From positions 620,001-684,000 of the forward strand of contig NZ_CP034929.1 of NCBI RefSeq assembly GCF_004014875.1: a stretch of 64,000 nucleotides of DNA. Reading direction: 5' to 3'. The first letter of the stretch is position 1. Every line of letters starts with the position of its first letter. Positions 26,315 through 34,363 of this stretch are shown here, piece after piece. Below the pieces are notes generated by a model. That model did not search any database, was not told the DNA's origin, and was given only the letters and a program-made list of their open reading frames with translations. The stretch is from Nocardioides yefusunii (GTDB lineage Bacteria; Actinomycetota; Actinomycetes; Propionibacteriales; Nocardioidaceae). A program made the translations under genes and the position numbers.

Positions 26315-27139
26315 TCAGAAGCCGGTGCGGGCGCTCACTCGGGCCGCGACGTCCTGGTAGCGCGCGCCGGCCAGGGTGCTGAGCACGTGCACGACGTGCG
26401 CGTCCGGTCCGACCAGGATCCGTGGCCGGTGTTTGAGGACTCCGGCCACGATCGTCCGGGCGGCCTTCTCCGGGGTCGTCCGGGCCAGTCGGGTGTCGAA
26501 CTTCGCGGCGGTCTCGGCACCGTCGACACCGGTCGCGAACCGTCCGTTGCGAGCGATCCCGGTCCTGATCCCACCCGGGTGGACGACACTGACCTGCACC
26601 GGGTGTCGGGCCACCAGCATCTCCTCACGCAGCGCTTCGCTCGCCCCGCGGACCGCGTACTTGGAGGCGTTGTAGAGGCTCTGGCCTGGCATCGAGACCA
26701 GCCCGAACAACGACGAGACGTTGACGACGTGCCCGTCCCCGGACGCGATCAGGTGCGGCAGGAAGGCACGGGTGCCGTGGACGACGCCCCAGAAGTTGAT
26801 CGACATGATCCACTCCATGTCGGCGTCGTCGAGATCGGTGAGGTCACCGGTCAGGGAGACCCCGGCGTTGTTGACCACAGCGTTGACCCGGCCGAACTGC
26901 TCCACCACCTCGTCGGCCCAGGACCGCAGGGCCTGCGCGGAGGTGACGTCGAGGACGGTGGTCAGCGTGCCGCGGGCCCCGGCGGCGTGCGCCAGTTTCC
27001 GGGTGACCTCCAACCCGTCGGCGTCGACGTCGGCGAGCGCGACGTGCGCCCCGCGCCGCGACACCTCCACCGCGAGTGCTCGCCCGATGCCCGATGCTGC
27101 ACCGGTGATGGCCACGACCTTGTCGCTGAACGTCCGCAT
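26315..27139 (-). CDS. Short-chain dehydrogenase/reductase
   Basis: A 274-residue classical SDR. The cofactor motif TGAASGIG lies at residues 13-20, NNAG at about 92, the catalytic Ser in VNVSSLFGLV and the YxxxK pair in YNASKYAVRG. Asp after the second strand (ALADVDADGL) favours NAD(H). The C-terminal HRPRILVGPDAHVVH resembles SDRs annotated as acting on lipid or steroid-like substrates in actinobacteria, but the substrate is not determinable. TAGGTT (27147-27152) lies 7 nt before ATG 27139, indicating a leaderless message. The gene is divergent from the PPOx-family gene. Confidence 0.9.
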   Translation of the reverse strand: MRTFSDKVVAITGAASGIGRALAVEVSRRGAHVALADVDADGLEVTRKLAHAAGARGTLTTVLDVTSAQALRSWADEVVEQFGRVNAVVNNAGVSLTGDLTDLDDADMEWIMSINFWGVVHGTRAFLPHLIASGDGHVVNVSSLFGLVSMPGQSLYNASKYAVRGASEALREEMLVARHPVQVSVVHPGGIRTGIARNGRFATGVDGAETAAKFDTRLARTTPEKAARTIVAGVLKHRPRILVGPDAHVVHVLSTLAGARYQDVAARVSARTGF

Positions 27140-27200
27140 GGCAGGGAACCTAGCGGAGCCGGGAGGGGCGGGGACGAGCGCAGATGGGACAATCTGACCC

Positions 27201-27713
27201 ATGTTCGGCCTCGACCCCACGATGGTCCTGGGTGCCCGCGGTGCCCGTCACCCCCACACCGGCGCCCCCCTCGGTGACCTCTCCCGCGAGGACTGCCTCG
27301 AGCTGCTGCGCCAGCACGAGGTCGCCCGTGTCGCGTTCAGCGTCGTCACCGAGCGTGGTGCCTCGGCCCGGATCGTCCCGGTCAACTACGTGGTCCGCTC
27401 CGACACCGAGCACGGCGTCGACGTCGTGGAGTTCCGCACCACCTCTGCCTCCGAGATGGCCGTCAACGCACCCGGCACCGAGATCGCCCTCGAGATCGAC
27501 CACGTCGACCCCGCCACCCGTTCGGGCTGGAGCGTCGTCGTGGCCGGGGAGTGTCGTCGTGACCTCGACCGTTTCGGTGAGACCACGCGCCTCGGCGACA
27601 AGGCTGCACGGCCCTGGGCGGACGGTCGACGTCCGATGGTGCTGACGCTGCCCACCCGCCGGGTCACCGGCAAGGTGGTCGGCATGGGCGACTGGGACTC
27701 GCTGCACCTCTGA
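27201..27713 (+). CDS. Pyridoxamine-5'-phosphate-oxidase-like flavin-binding protein
   Basis: A 170-residue split-barrel protein of the PPOx superfamily: LSREDCLELLRQHEVARVAFSV at the start, RIVPVNYVVR, ALEIDHVDPATRSGWSVVVAGE and GRRPMVLTLPTRRVTGKVVG. These proteins bind FMN, F420 or heme-related cofactors, and the sequence does not decide which. GACAAT lies 7 nt before ATG 27201, consistent with leaderless transcription. It is followed after 37 bp by hrpA. Confidence 0.8.
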   Translation: MFGLDPTMVLGARGARHPHTGAPLGDLSREDCLELLRQHEVARVAFSVVTERGASARIVPVNYVVRSDTEHGVDVVEFRTTSASEMAVNAPGTEIALEIDHVDPATRSGWSVVVAGECRRDLDRFGETTRLGDKAARPWADGRRPMVLTLPTRRVTGKVVGMGDWDSLHL

Positions 27714-27750
27714 TCGCCTGAGTCGACCCCGTCGACGGGGCAGAGGCAGA

Positions 27751-30700
27751 ATGGACCGCATCATGTCGAGCGAACCCGTGCTGCCTGCGATCACCTATCC
27801 CGAGCAGCTGCCCGTCTCGCAGCGGCGTGACGACATCGCAGCTGCGATCCGCGACCACCAGGTCGTGATCGTCGCCGGCGAGACCGGTTCGGGCAAGACC
27901 ACCCAGCTGCCCAAGATCTGCCTCGAACTGGGCCGGGGAACGCCCGACGAGAACGGCCGGACCCGGCTCATCGGCCACACCCAGCCACGCCGGATCGCGG
28001 CCCGCTCGGTCGCCGAACGGATCAGCGAGGAGCTGGCCGCGGACGGCATCGGCACCGAGCTCGGCGACGTCGTCGGCTACCAGGTCCGGTTCACCGACCG
28101 CACCTCGCGCAGCAGCCGGATCAAGCTGATGACCGACGGCATCCTGCTCGCCGAACTCCAGCGCGACCGGATGCTCCACAAGTACGACACGATCATCATC
28201 GACGAGGCGCACGAGCGCAGCCTCAACATCGACTTCCTGCTCGGCTACCTCAAGCGACTCCTGCCGAAGCGTCCCGACCTCAAGATCATCGTCACCTCCG
28301 CGACCATCGACGTCGAGCGCTTCTCCCAGCACTTCGCCGATGCGAAGGGCACGCCCGCCCCCGTCATCGAGGTGTCGGGCCGCACCTTCCCGGTCGAGGT
28401 CCGCTACCGCCCGCTGATCCTCGTCGACGAGGACGGCGAGGACCGCACCGACGACGACGGCGAGGTCGTCCAGCGCGACCAGACCGAGGCGATCGTCGAG
28501 GCCGTCAAGGAGCTCTCGGTCGCAGGCCCCGGCGACGTGCTGGTCTTCCTGCCCGGTGAGCGCGAGATCCGCGACACCGCGGACGCGTTCGACGCCCTGA
28601 AGTCGGACAAGCTCGAGATCGTCCCGCTCTACTCGCGTCTCTCCGCGGCCGAGCAGCACCGGGTCTTCTCCTCGCACTCTCCGCTGGTGCGTCGCGTCGT
28701 GCTGGCCACGAACGTCGCCGAGACGTCGCTGACGGTGCCGGGCATCAAGTACGTCGTCGACACCGGTGTCGCCCGCATCTCCCGCTACTCCGCGCGCACC
28801 AAGGTGCAGCGTCTCCCGGTCGAGCCGATCAGCCAGGCAAGCGCCAACCAGCGCTCGGGACGTTGTGGTCGCGTCTCGGAGGGCATCGCGATCCGTCTGT
28901 ACTCGCAGGAAGACTTCGAGTCGCGTCCGGAGTTCACCGACCCCGAGATCCTGCGCACCAACCTGGCCAGCGTCATCCTGCAGATGACGTCGTTGGGTCT
29001 GGGTGACATCGCGCGGTTCCCGTTCGTGGAGGCCCCGGACAAGCGCAACGTGCAGTCGGGCGTCCAGCTTCTCGAGGAGCTCGGTGCACTGAGCTCGACC
29101 AAGCAGGAGACGAAGCAGGAGACCAGGAACGACGCCAAGGGCACGGGCCGTGGGGGAGTGCGTCTGACCCGCCTTGGTCAGCGTCTGGCCCGTCTCCCCA
29201 TCGACCCGCGTCTGGGCCGGATGATCCTGGAAGCAGAACGTCTCGGCGTCGTGCGTGAGGTCATCGTGATCGCTTCCGCGCTGTCGCTGCAGGACCCGCG
29301 TGAGCGTCCCGCCGACCAGCAGGCCCAGTCCGACCAGTTCCACGCCCGGTTCAAGGACAAGTCCTCGGACTTCCTCACCTGGCTCAACCTGTGGAACTAC
29401 CTCAAGGCGCAGCAGAAGGAGCTCTCCTCCTCGGCGTTCCGTCGCATGTGCAAGCGCGAGTTCCTCAACTACCTGCGTGTGCGCGAGTGGCAGGAGTTCG
29501 AGTCCCAGCTGCGTCAGGTCTGCAAGGAGATGAAGATCGACCTCGGGTCGGCGACCCCACAGGACGATCGACGTGCCGAGCAGGGCGGCAAGGGTGCGGT
29601 CGCCGAGGCGCTCGCCGCAGCCCAGGGCGGACGTGGCGGTGCCCAGAACGGTCGTGGCGGTCGCGGCAAGAAGCCCGAGAAGGAGATCCGCAACGCCCGA
29701 CGTGAGGGTCGCGCCGAGCGTCAGGAGGAGAAGTACGTCGTCTCCGACGCCCCGATCGCTGCCGAGGGCGGGGTCGTCTACGACGCCGACGGCATCCACC
29801 AGGCGTTGCTCTCGGGCCTGCTCAGCCACATCGGTGCGCTGGAGGAGCGCGAGAAGCCGCGTCCCGGGACGAAGCCGTCGGAACGACGCAGCATGCGCGA
29901 GTACCTCGGTGCCCGCGGTGCGAAGTTCGCGATCTTCCCCGGCTCCGGCCTCAAGGGCCAGAACCCCGCGTTCATGATGGCCGGCGAGCTCGTCGAGACC
30001 GGACGGCTCTGGGCCCGTCAGAACGCCGCGATCAAGCCCGAGTGGGCCGAACGTCTCGGTGACCACCTGGTGAAGCGTCAGCACTCCGAGCCGTCGTGGT
30101 CCAAGCGTCGTGCCTCGGTGGTCGCGAACGAGAAGGTGACGCTGTACGGCGTCCCGCTCGTCGCCGACCGTGCGGTCAACTACGGCCGGATCGACGCGCC
30201 GCTCTCGCGTGAGCTCTTCATCCGGCACGCGCTGGTGTACGGAGAATGGGCCGAGCTGGAGTCGGGACGGCACAAGTTCTGGACCCGCAACAACGAGCTG
30301 CTCGCCGAGGCCGAGGAACTGGAGCACCGGGCCCGACGACGCGACATCGTCGTCGACGAACACACCCTCTTCGACTTCTACGACGCCCGGATCCCCGCCG
30401 ACGTCGTCTCCGGCGCGCACTTCAACGCCTGGTGGAAGGACGAGCGTCGCAAGCACGCCGACCTGCTCACCTTCGACCTCGCGATGCTCACCCACGACAC
30501 CGCCGACGAGGTCGAGGCCGGGGACTTCCCGACGCAGTGGCACAGCGAGCACCTGACGTTCCCGATCGCGTACCACTTCGAGCCCGGCACGGCTGATGAC
30601 GGACTCACCATCCAGGTGCCGGTCGCGACCCTCAACCAGGTGGAGGCCGACGACTTCTCCTGGCTGGTCCCGGGCCTGCGCGAGGAACTGGTGGTCGAGC

Positions 30701-31872
30701 TCATCCGCAGCCTCCCCAAGAACCTGCGCGTCCACTTCGTCCCCGCCCCCAACACCGCGAAGAACTTCCTCGCCGCGGTCCCGGCGGGGGAGGAGCCCCT
30801 GCTCGACGCCCTGGAGCGGTACCTGCGTTCCAGCACCGGCGTCCACGTCCCACGTGAGTCGTGGGACCTCACCAAGCTGCCCAGTCACCTGACGCCGACG
30901 TTCTCCGTCGTCGCCGAGGACGGCAAGGAAGCCGCTCGCGGCAAGGACCTCGACGCCCTCAAGGCGCCGCTGCGTCCCAAGTTCGCGAAGGCGATGGCCG
31001 AAGTCGCCTCCGACACCGGCGTCACCGCGACGGGCCAGACGACGTGGACGTTCGGGGAGATCGAGAAGTCGTTCATCCAGAAGCGCGCCGGTCACGAGGT
31101 CCGCGGTCATCTCGCGCTGACCGACGAAGGCACGACGGTGGGTCTGGGCGTCTTCGGCTCCGAGGAGGAGGCCGCGGCCCGGCACCGTCTCGGTGTGCGC
31201 CGCCTGCTGCTGCTCAACCTGCCCGGCGCCGGGTGGCTGCTGGAGAACCTCTCCAACACCGAGAAGCTCGGGCTGGCCTCCACGCCGTACCCCAACGTCG
31301 CCGAACTGGTCGAGGACCTGCGCGCAGGCGTCGTCCTCGACTTCGTCGACCAGACCGGTGAGGTCCGCGACGGCGCTGCGTTCGACGCCCTGCTGACCCG
31401 CGCCAAGGCCGAGGTGGAGAACGGCCTGCGGGCCGCGATGGCCGACATGGTCAAGCTGCTGGGTGTGTGGCGCACGGTGGAGAAGGGCCTGAGCGGTCGC
31501 GCCGACCTGTACACGCTGCCGGCGCTCACCGACATGAAGGCCCAGCTCGCTCGCCTCGTCGGCCGCGGCTTCGCCGGGGAAGCGGGCGCACTGCGTCTGC
31601 GTCACTACCCGCGCTACCTCAACGCCATCGAGCATCGCCGCGAACGCCTGGCCGGACAGGTCAACCACGACCGGATGCTGATGGACACCATCGCCGACAT
31701 CCAGGATTCCTGGCTGCACCAGGTCGCTGCGCTGCCCGAGGGCCGCCCGCAGCACGCGTCCCTGCGCGAGGCCCGCTGGATGATCGAGGAGTACCGGGTC
31801 CAGCTCTGGGCCGTTCACCTCGGCACCGCCCAGAAGGTCTCCGACCAGCGGATCCGGAAGGTCTTGGGATGA
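27751..31872 (+). CDS. hrpA: ATP-dependent RNA helicase HrpA
   Basis: A very long DEAH-box helicase (1373 residues, family usual about 1300). Motif I GETGSGKTTQ lies at about residue 44, Ia TQPRRIAARSVA, II DEAHERSLN near 150, III SATID and VI QASANQRSGRCGR near 365. The HA2/OB regions follow, and then the HrpA-specific C-terminal half (DUF3418, TLFDFYDARIP, GWLLENLSN). A low-complexity Gly/Arg stretch near residues 620-650 (GGRGGAQNGRGGRGKKP) may add RNA affinity. The family acts in rRNA/mRNA metabolism and stalled-ribosome splitting in E. coli. The start could also be ATG 27763. The stop overlaps the next gene (ATGA). Confidence 0.95.
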   Translation: MDRIMSSEPVLPAITYPEQLPVSQRRDDIAAAIRDHQVVIVAGETGSGKTTQLPKICLELGRGTPDENGRTRLIGHTQPRRIAARSVAERISEELAADGIGTELGDVVGYQVRFTDRTSRSSRIKLMTDGILLAELQRDRMLHKYDTIIIDEAHERSLNIDFLLGYLKRLLPKRPDLKIIVTSATIDVERFSQHFADAKGTPAPVIEVSGRTFPVEVRYRPLILVDEDGEDRTDDDGEVVQRDQTEAIVEAVKELSVAGPGDVLVFLPGEREIRDTADAFDALKSDKLEIVPLYSRLSAAEQHRVFSSHSPLVRRVVLATNVAETSLTVPGIKYVVDTGVARISRYSARTKVQRLPVEPISQASANQRSGRCGRVSEGIAIRLYSQEDFESRPEFTDPEILRTNLASVILQMTSLGLGDIARFPFVEAPDKRNVQSGVQLLEELGALSSTKQETKQETRNDAKGTGRGGVRLTRLGQRLARLPIDPRLGRMILEAERLGVVREVIVIASALSLQDPRERPADQQAQSDQFHARFKDKSSDFLTWLNLWNYLKAQQKELSSSAFRRMCKREFLNYLRVREWQEFESQLRQVCKEMKIDLGSATPQDDRRAEQGGKGAVAEALAAAQGGRGGAQNGRGGRGKKPEKEIRNARREGRAERQEEKYVVSDAPIAAEGGVVYDADGIHQALLSGLLSHIGALEEREKPRPGTKPSERRSMREYLGARGAKFAIFPGSGLKGQNPAFMMAGELVETGRLWARQNAAIKPEWAERLGDHLVKRQHSEPSWSKRRASVVANEKVTLYGVPLVADRAVNYGRIDAPLSRELFIRHALVYGEWAELESGRHKFWTRNNELLAEAEELEHRARRRDIVVDEHTLFDFYDARIPADVVSGAHFNAWWKDERRKHADLLTFDLAMLTHDTADEVEAGDFPTQWHSEHLTFPIAYHFEPGTADDGLTIQVPVATLNQVEADDFSWLVPGLREELVVELIRSLPKNLRVHFVPAPNTAKNFLAAVPAGEEPLLDALERYLRSSTGVHVPRESWDLTKLPSHLTPTFSVVAEDGKEAARGKDLDALKAPLRPKFAKAMAEVASDTGVTATGQTTWTFGEIEKSFIQKRAGHEVRGHLALTDEGTTVGLGVFGSEEEAAARHRLGVRRLLLLNLPGAGWLLENLSNTEKLGLASTPYPNVAELVEDLRAGVVLDFVDQTGEVRDGAAFDALLTRAKAEVENGLRAAMADMVKLLGVWRTVEKGLSGRADLYTLPALTDMKAQLARLVGRGFAGEAGALRLRHYPRYLNAIEHRRERLAGQVNHDRMLMDTIADIQDSWLHQVAALPEGRPQHASLREARWMIEEYRVQLWAVHLGTAQKVSDQRIRKVLG

Positions 31873-32498
31873 CGCGTAGCGTGAACGGGATGGACATGCC
31901 CGCACGGTCCCGACGCCACCACCGCCCGATCATGCGGACCGAGGCGTTCTTCGACGAGCAGGAAGCCGGCAGCGACCCGGCGTCCGTCCGCGAGGCCGGC
32001 CAGGTCGCCGCGACCCTGCTGGTGCGCGGTGTGCGCCGTGAGGGTGACGAGGCGATGATCGACCGCGTCGTCCGGCTCGCCGACACCGAGGGCATCGAGA
32101 CTCTCGCCGACATCTGGGCCGGTGCGCCCCAGGACTCCCTCGCCGGCTCGTTGTGGCGGCTCTACCTGCTCACCACCTGGGTCAAGCGGAACCCGCACAG
32201 CGTCGCGGAGGAGTTCCGTGGCGGACTGGGGGTCGCTCAGGCAGCCGGGGTGGTCGCCGGGGTCGCGGATCCGCCGGGACCGCGTCAGGTGGTCGAGATG
32301 GTCGACGAGGTGCTGCGTGGCATCGCCACCGGCGACTACGTCGACGTCCTGGCCCGCGCTGCGGCCTTCTCGCACGTCGTCGCGACGGGCCGGGGACACC
32401 TGGGCCACGCCACCCACGACGAGACGTTGAAGATGCTCCGGCTCGCCGAGCAGTTCGAGCAGGCAGCGCGCCTGGAGTCCCGCGGCGCGCTGGTCTGA
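31869..32498 (+). CDS. Conserved-looking hypothetical protein after hrpA
   Basis: A soluble helical protein of 209 residues from ATG 31869, or 202 from ATG 31890. The N-terminus is basic (MPARSRRHHRPIMRTEAFFDEQE) and the rest looks like alpha-helical repeats (MIDRVVRLADTEGIETLADIW, LWRLYLLTTWVKRNP, RLAEQFEQAARLESRG). I do not recognise the family. ATG 31869 overlaps the hrpA stop, implying coupling. ATG 31890 has TAGCGT 7 nt upstream (31877-31882), implying an independent leaderless promoter. Both starts may be used. Confidence 0.72.
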   Translation: MTRSVNGMDMPARSRRHHRPIMRTEAFFDEQEAGSDPASVREAGQVAATLLVRGVRREGDEAMIDRVVRLADTEGIETLADIWAGAPQDSLAGSLWRLYLLTTWVKRNPHSVAEEFRGGLGVAQAAGVVAGVADPPGPRQVVEMVDEVLRGIATGDYVDVLARAAAFSHVVATGRGHLGHATHDETLKMLRLAEQFEQAARLESRGALV

Positions 32499-32560
32499 GC
32501 CGTGCTCCGAGGCGTGAGCGGGACGCGTCGAGCGACGCCGAACTGACGCTCACCTGCACC

Positions 32561-32590
32561 TTTGGCGGTGCTTTGTCAGCGACGTAGACT
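32561..32590 (+). promoter_or_regulatory. Promoter of the structured RNA
   Basis: A -35-like TTTGGC (32561-32566) and -10 TAGACT (32585-32590) are spaced 18 bp. Transcription should begin about 32597, exactly where the closing stem of the structured RNA starts. Confidence 0.6.
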
Positions 32591-32596
32591 TCCACC

Positions 32597-32762
32597 AGGT
32601 GCGCCGGGCTGCGGCAGCCCCGGGTCCCAAAATAAGCCGCTACGAGCGGCCACGCGCCGTGAGGCGCTCCCAGTCCGGTGCACCGCTCAACCCCGGCTCG
32701 ACGTTCCTCCCCGTCGGCCGGGAGGCACGTCACACCCCCATCGGGTGCGCGACGGGGGTGTG
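32597..32762 (+). ncRNA. Candidate structured non-coding RNA (about 165 nt), family not recognised
   Basis: The sequence folds by eye into a multibranch structure. P1 pairs 32598-32605 with 32677-32684 (8 bp, one G-U). Inside are P2 (32606-32611/32615-32620, 6 bp), P3 (32636-32641/32645-32650, 6 bp) and P4 (32654-32658/32663-32667 with GUGA loop). The unpaired linkers CGGGTCCCAAAATAA and TCCCAGTCC would be the conserved-core candidates. P5 (32692-32703/32712-32722, 11 bp with one bulge) has a UUCCUCCC loop. A 13-bp hairpin, one mismatch, at 32731-32762 looks like a terminator. No reading frame of note crosses it. It is not SRP RNA, tmRNA, RNase P RNA or any riboswitch class I know. Confidence 0.62.
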
Positions 32763-32825
32763 GTGAGGTCCCCCTCGCTAGAGTGGAATGGCCACATCCT
32801 CGTGCGGAGAGAAGATTCATCGCTC

Positions 32826-34268
32826 ATGACGCCCCCTCGCCACGTCCTCGCCCTGACCTCCGCACTCGTGCTGTCGCTGTCACTCGCGGCCTGCTCGTCC
32901 GACTCCGAACCGGAGGCGAAGCCGAAGCCGTCCGCCACCGCGACCTCCACGCCGAAGCCGATCGACGTCAGCATCGGCGTCTGGGGCACCGACGCCGAGA
33001 TCACCGCGTGGAAGGACGTCCTCGCCACCCGTGACGAGAAGAACCCCACGGTGAAGACCGAACTGGTGACGTGGAAGGACAGCGACGCCGCGCGTGCCCA
33101 GGTGGAGTCCGGCGACCTCCCCGACGTCTTCATGGTGACCCGCAACGACCTCGGCACCGTGCTGGAGAACCAGGCGGCCGTCCCCGCCAGCGAGCTGCTG
33201 GACGAGCGTGGCGTCGACTTCGGCGACCTCTTCTCCCGCGACGCCCTGATGGCGATGAGTGCGCAGGGTGAACTGCAGTGCATGCCGTGGTCGATCCAGA
33301 CCGACGTCCTCTACGTCAACACTGACCTCGTCGACTTCGACGCCATGCGCGAGCAGGGCCTCTCCGTCGCCGGCACCAAGGACGCCTGGGGCCTGGACAA
33401 CTTCGCTGCTGCGGCTGCGTTCGCCTCGCGTCCCGACACCCGCACCGCGGGCGTCCAGGTCGACGCGACCGTCGAGGCCCTCGCTCCGTTCCTGCTCTCG
33501 GGTGGCGCGAACATCTTCGACGACGACGCCAACCCCACCTCGCTCAACTTCTCCGACGACACCAGCCGTGAGGCGCTGCGTCAGACCCTCGCGATCCTGC
33601 GCGACGCGAGCCTGACCCCCACAGACAAGCAGTTGGCGAAGTACAGCCCGCTCGAGCTCTTCAAGCGCGGCAAGCTGGGTATGATCGCCGGCGACCGCAC
33701 CCTGGTGCCCGAGCTGCGCGAGGTCGAGGGCCTCAACTTCGACGTCAAGCCCTACCCGCGCCTCTCGCAGATCCGCACCAGTGGTGACGTGGTGGGTCTG
33801 TGCATCTCCGCGGAGTCGGAGTTCCCGGCGCTGGCCGCCAGCCTGATCGCCGACGTGGTCGCCGACGGCCCGACGGGCCAGATCGCCGAGGCCGGTGCGA
33901 TGACGCCCGCCAACCTCGCCGTCGCGGGCAGCCAGCGCTTCCTGCAGCGTGACCTGATGCCGTCGCGCTCGCGAGTCTTCACCTCGACCCTGCGCGGCAC
34001 CTGGTTCCGTCCCACCTCCGTCGACTGGGACGGCCTGGAGGCCGCCGTCGACCCGATCCTCGAGCGTCTCCTCAACGAGCCCGGCGAGATCGACCTGAAC
34101 GCCTACACCACCGAGATCGACGAGGCCTCGCGTGCCTTCTTCACCGCCGAGGCGGAGAAGAAGGCTGCCGAGGAGGCCGCTGAGCAGGCTGAGAAGGACG
34201 GTGCGACCACGTCGCCGTCCGTCAGCCCCTCGGCCACTCCGTCGGCCAGCACCGCACCGCAGAACTGA
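32826..34268 (+). CDS. Extracellular solute-binding lipoprotein (family 1), solitary
   Basis: A 480-residue lipoprotein. The signal peptide ends in lipobox LSLAAC (Cys at 23). The body is a cluster B-type binding protein, as in sugar ABC systems: IGVWGTDAEITAWKDVLATR, LPDVFMVTRNDLGTVL, QCMPWSIQTDVLYVNTDL and KRGKLGMIAGDRT. The last 40 residues are an Ala/Glu helix followed by a Ser/Pro/Thr tail, an unusual extension. No permease or ATPase gene is adjacent, so it must use transporter parts encoded elsewhere or have a non-transport role. TAGAGT at 32779-32784 is its likely -10. The structured RNA lies just upstream. Confidence 0.85.
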   Translation: MTPPRHVLALTSALVLSLSLAACSSDSEPEAKPKPSATATSTPKPIDVSIGVWGTDAEITAWKDVLATRDEKNPTVKTELVTWKDSDAARAQVESGDLPDVFMVTRNDLGTVLENQAAVPASELLDERGVDFGDLFSRDALMAMSAQGELQCMPWSIQTDVLYVNTDLVDFDAMREQGLSVAGTKDAWGLDNFAAAAAFASRPDTRTAGVQVDATVEALAPFLLSGGANIFDDDANPTSLNFSDDTSREALRQTLAILRDASLTPTDKQLAKYSPLELFKRGKLGMIAGDRTLVPELREVEGLNFDVKPYPRLSQIRTSGDVVGLCISAESEFPALAASLIADVVADGPTGQIAEAGAMTPANLAVAGSQRFLQRDLMPSRSRVFTSTLRGTWFRPTSVDWDGLEAAVDPILERLLNEPGEIDLNAYTTEIDEASRAFFTAEAEKKAAEEAAEQAEKDGATTSPSVSPSATPSASTAPQN

Positions 34269-34291
34269 TCCGAGGCTGGCCCCGGTACGCA

Positions 34292-34325
34292 GAAGGCCCC
34301 GACACCGCGAGGTATCGGGGCCTTC
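34292..34325. terminator. Bidirectional hairpin terminator
   Basis: 15-bp arms GAAGGCCCCGACACC (34292-34306) and 34311-34325, with one wobble, close a GCGA tetraloop between the convergent solute-binding protein and rnd genes. Confidence 0.85.
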
Positions 34326-34363
34326 GTGCTGTGCAGCTCGGTGTCGGGCCGTGAGGCGAGCGG

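Noticed and set aside
27664..31905. An uninterrupted 1413-codon frame on the minus strand, opposite hrpA
   Set aside because: It is the antisense shadow of a GC-rich gene. The plus frame carries all DEAH-helicase motifs, while the minus frame is low-complexity with no family features.
32597..32762. Identification of the structured RNA as SRP RNA, tmRNA, RNase P RNA or a known riboswitch
   Set aside because: None of the invariant sequences of those classes, such as the GGAAG/AGCAG SRP core, is present.
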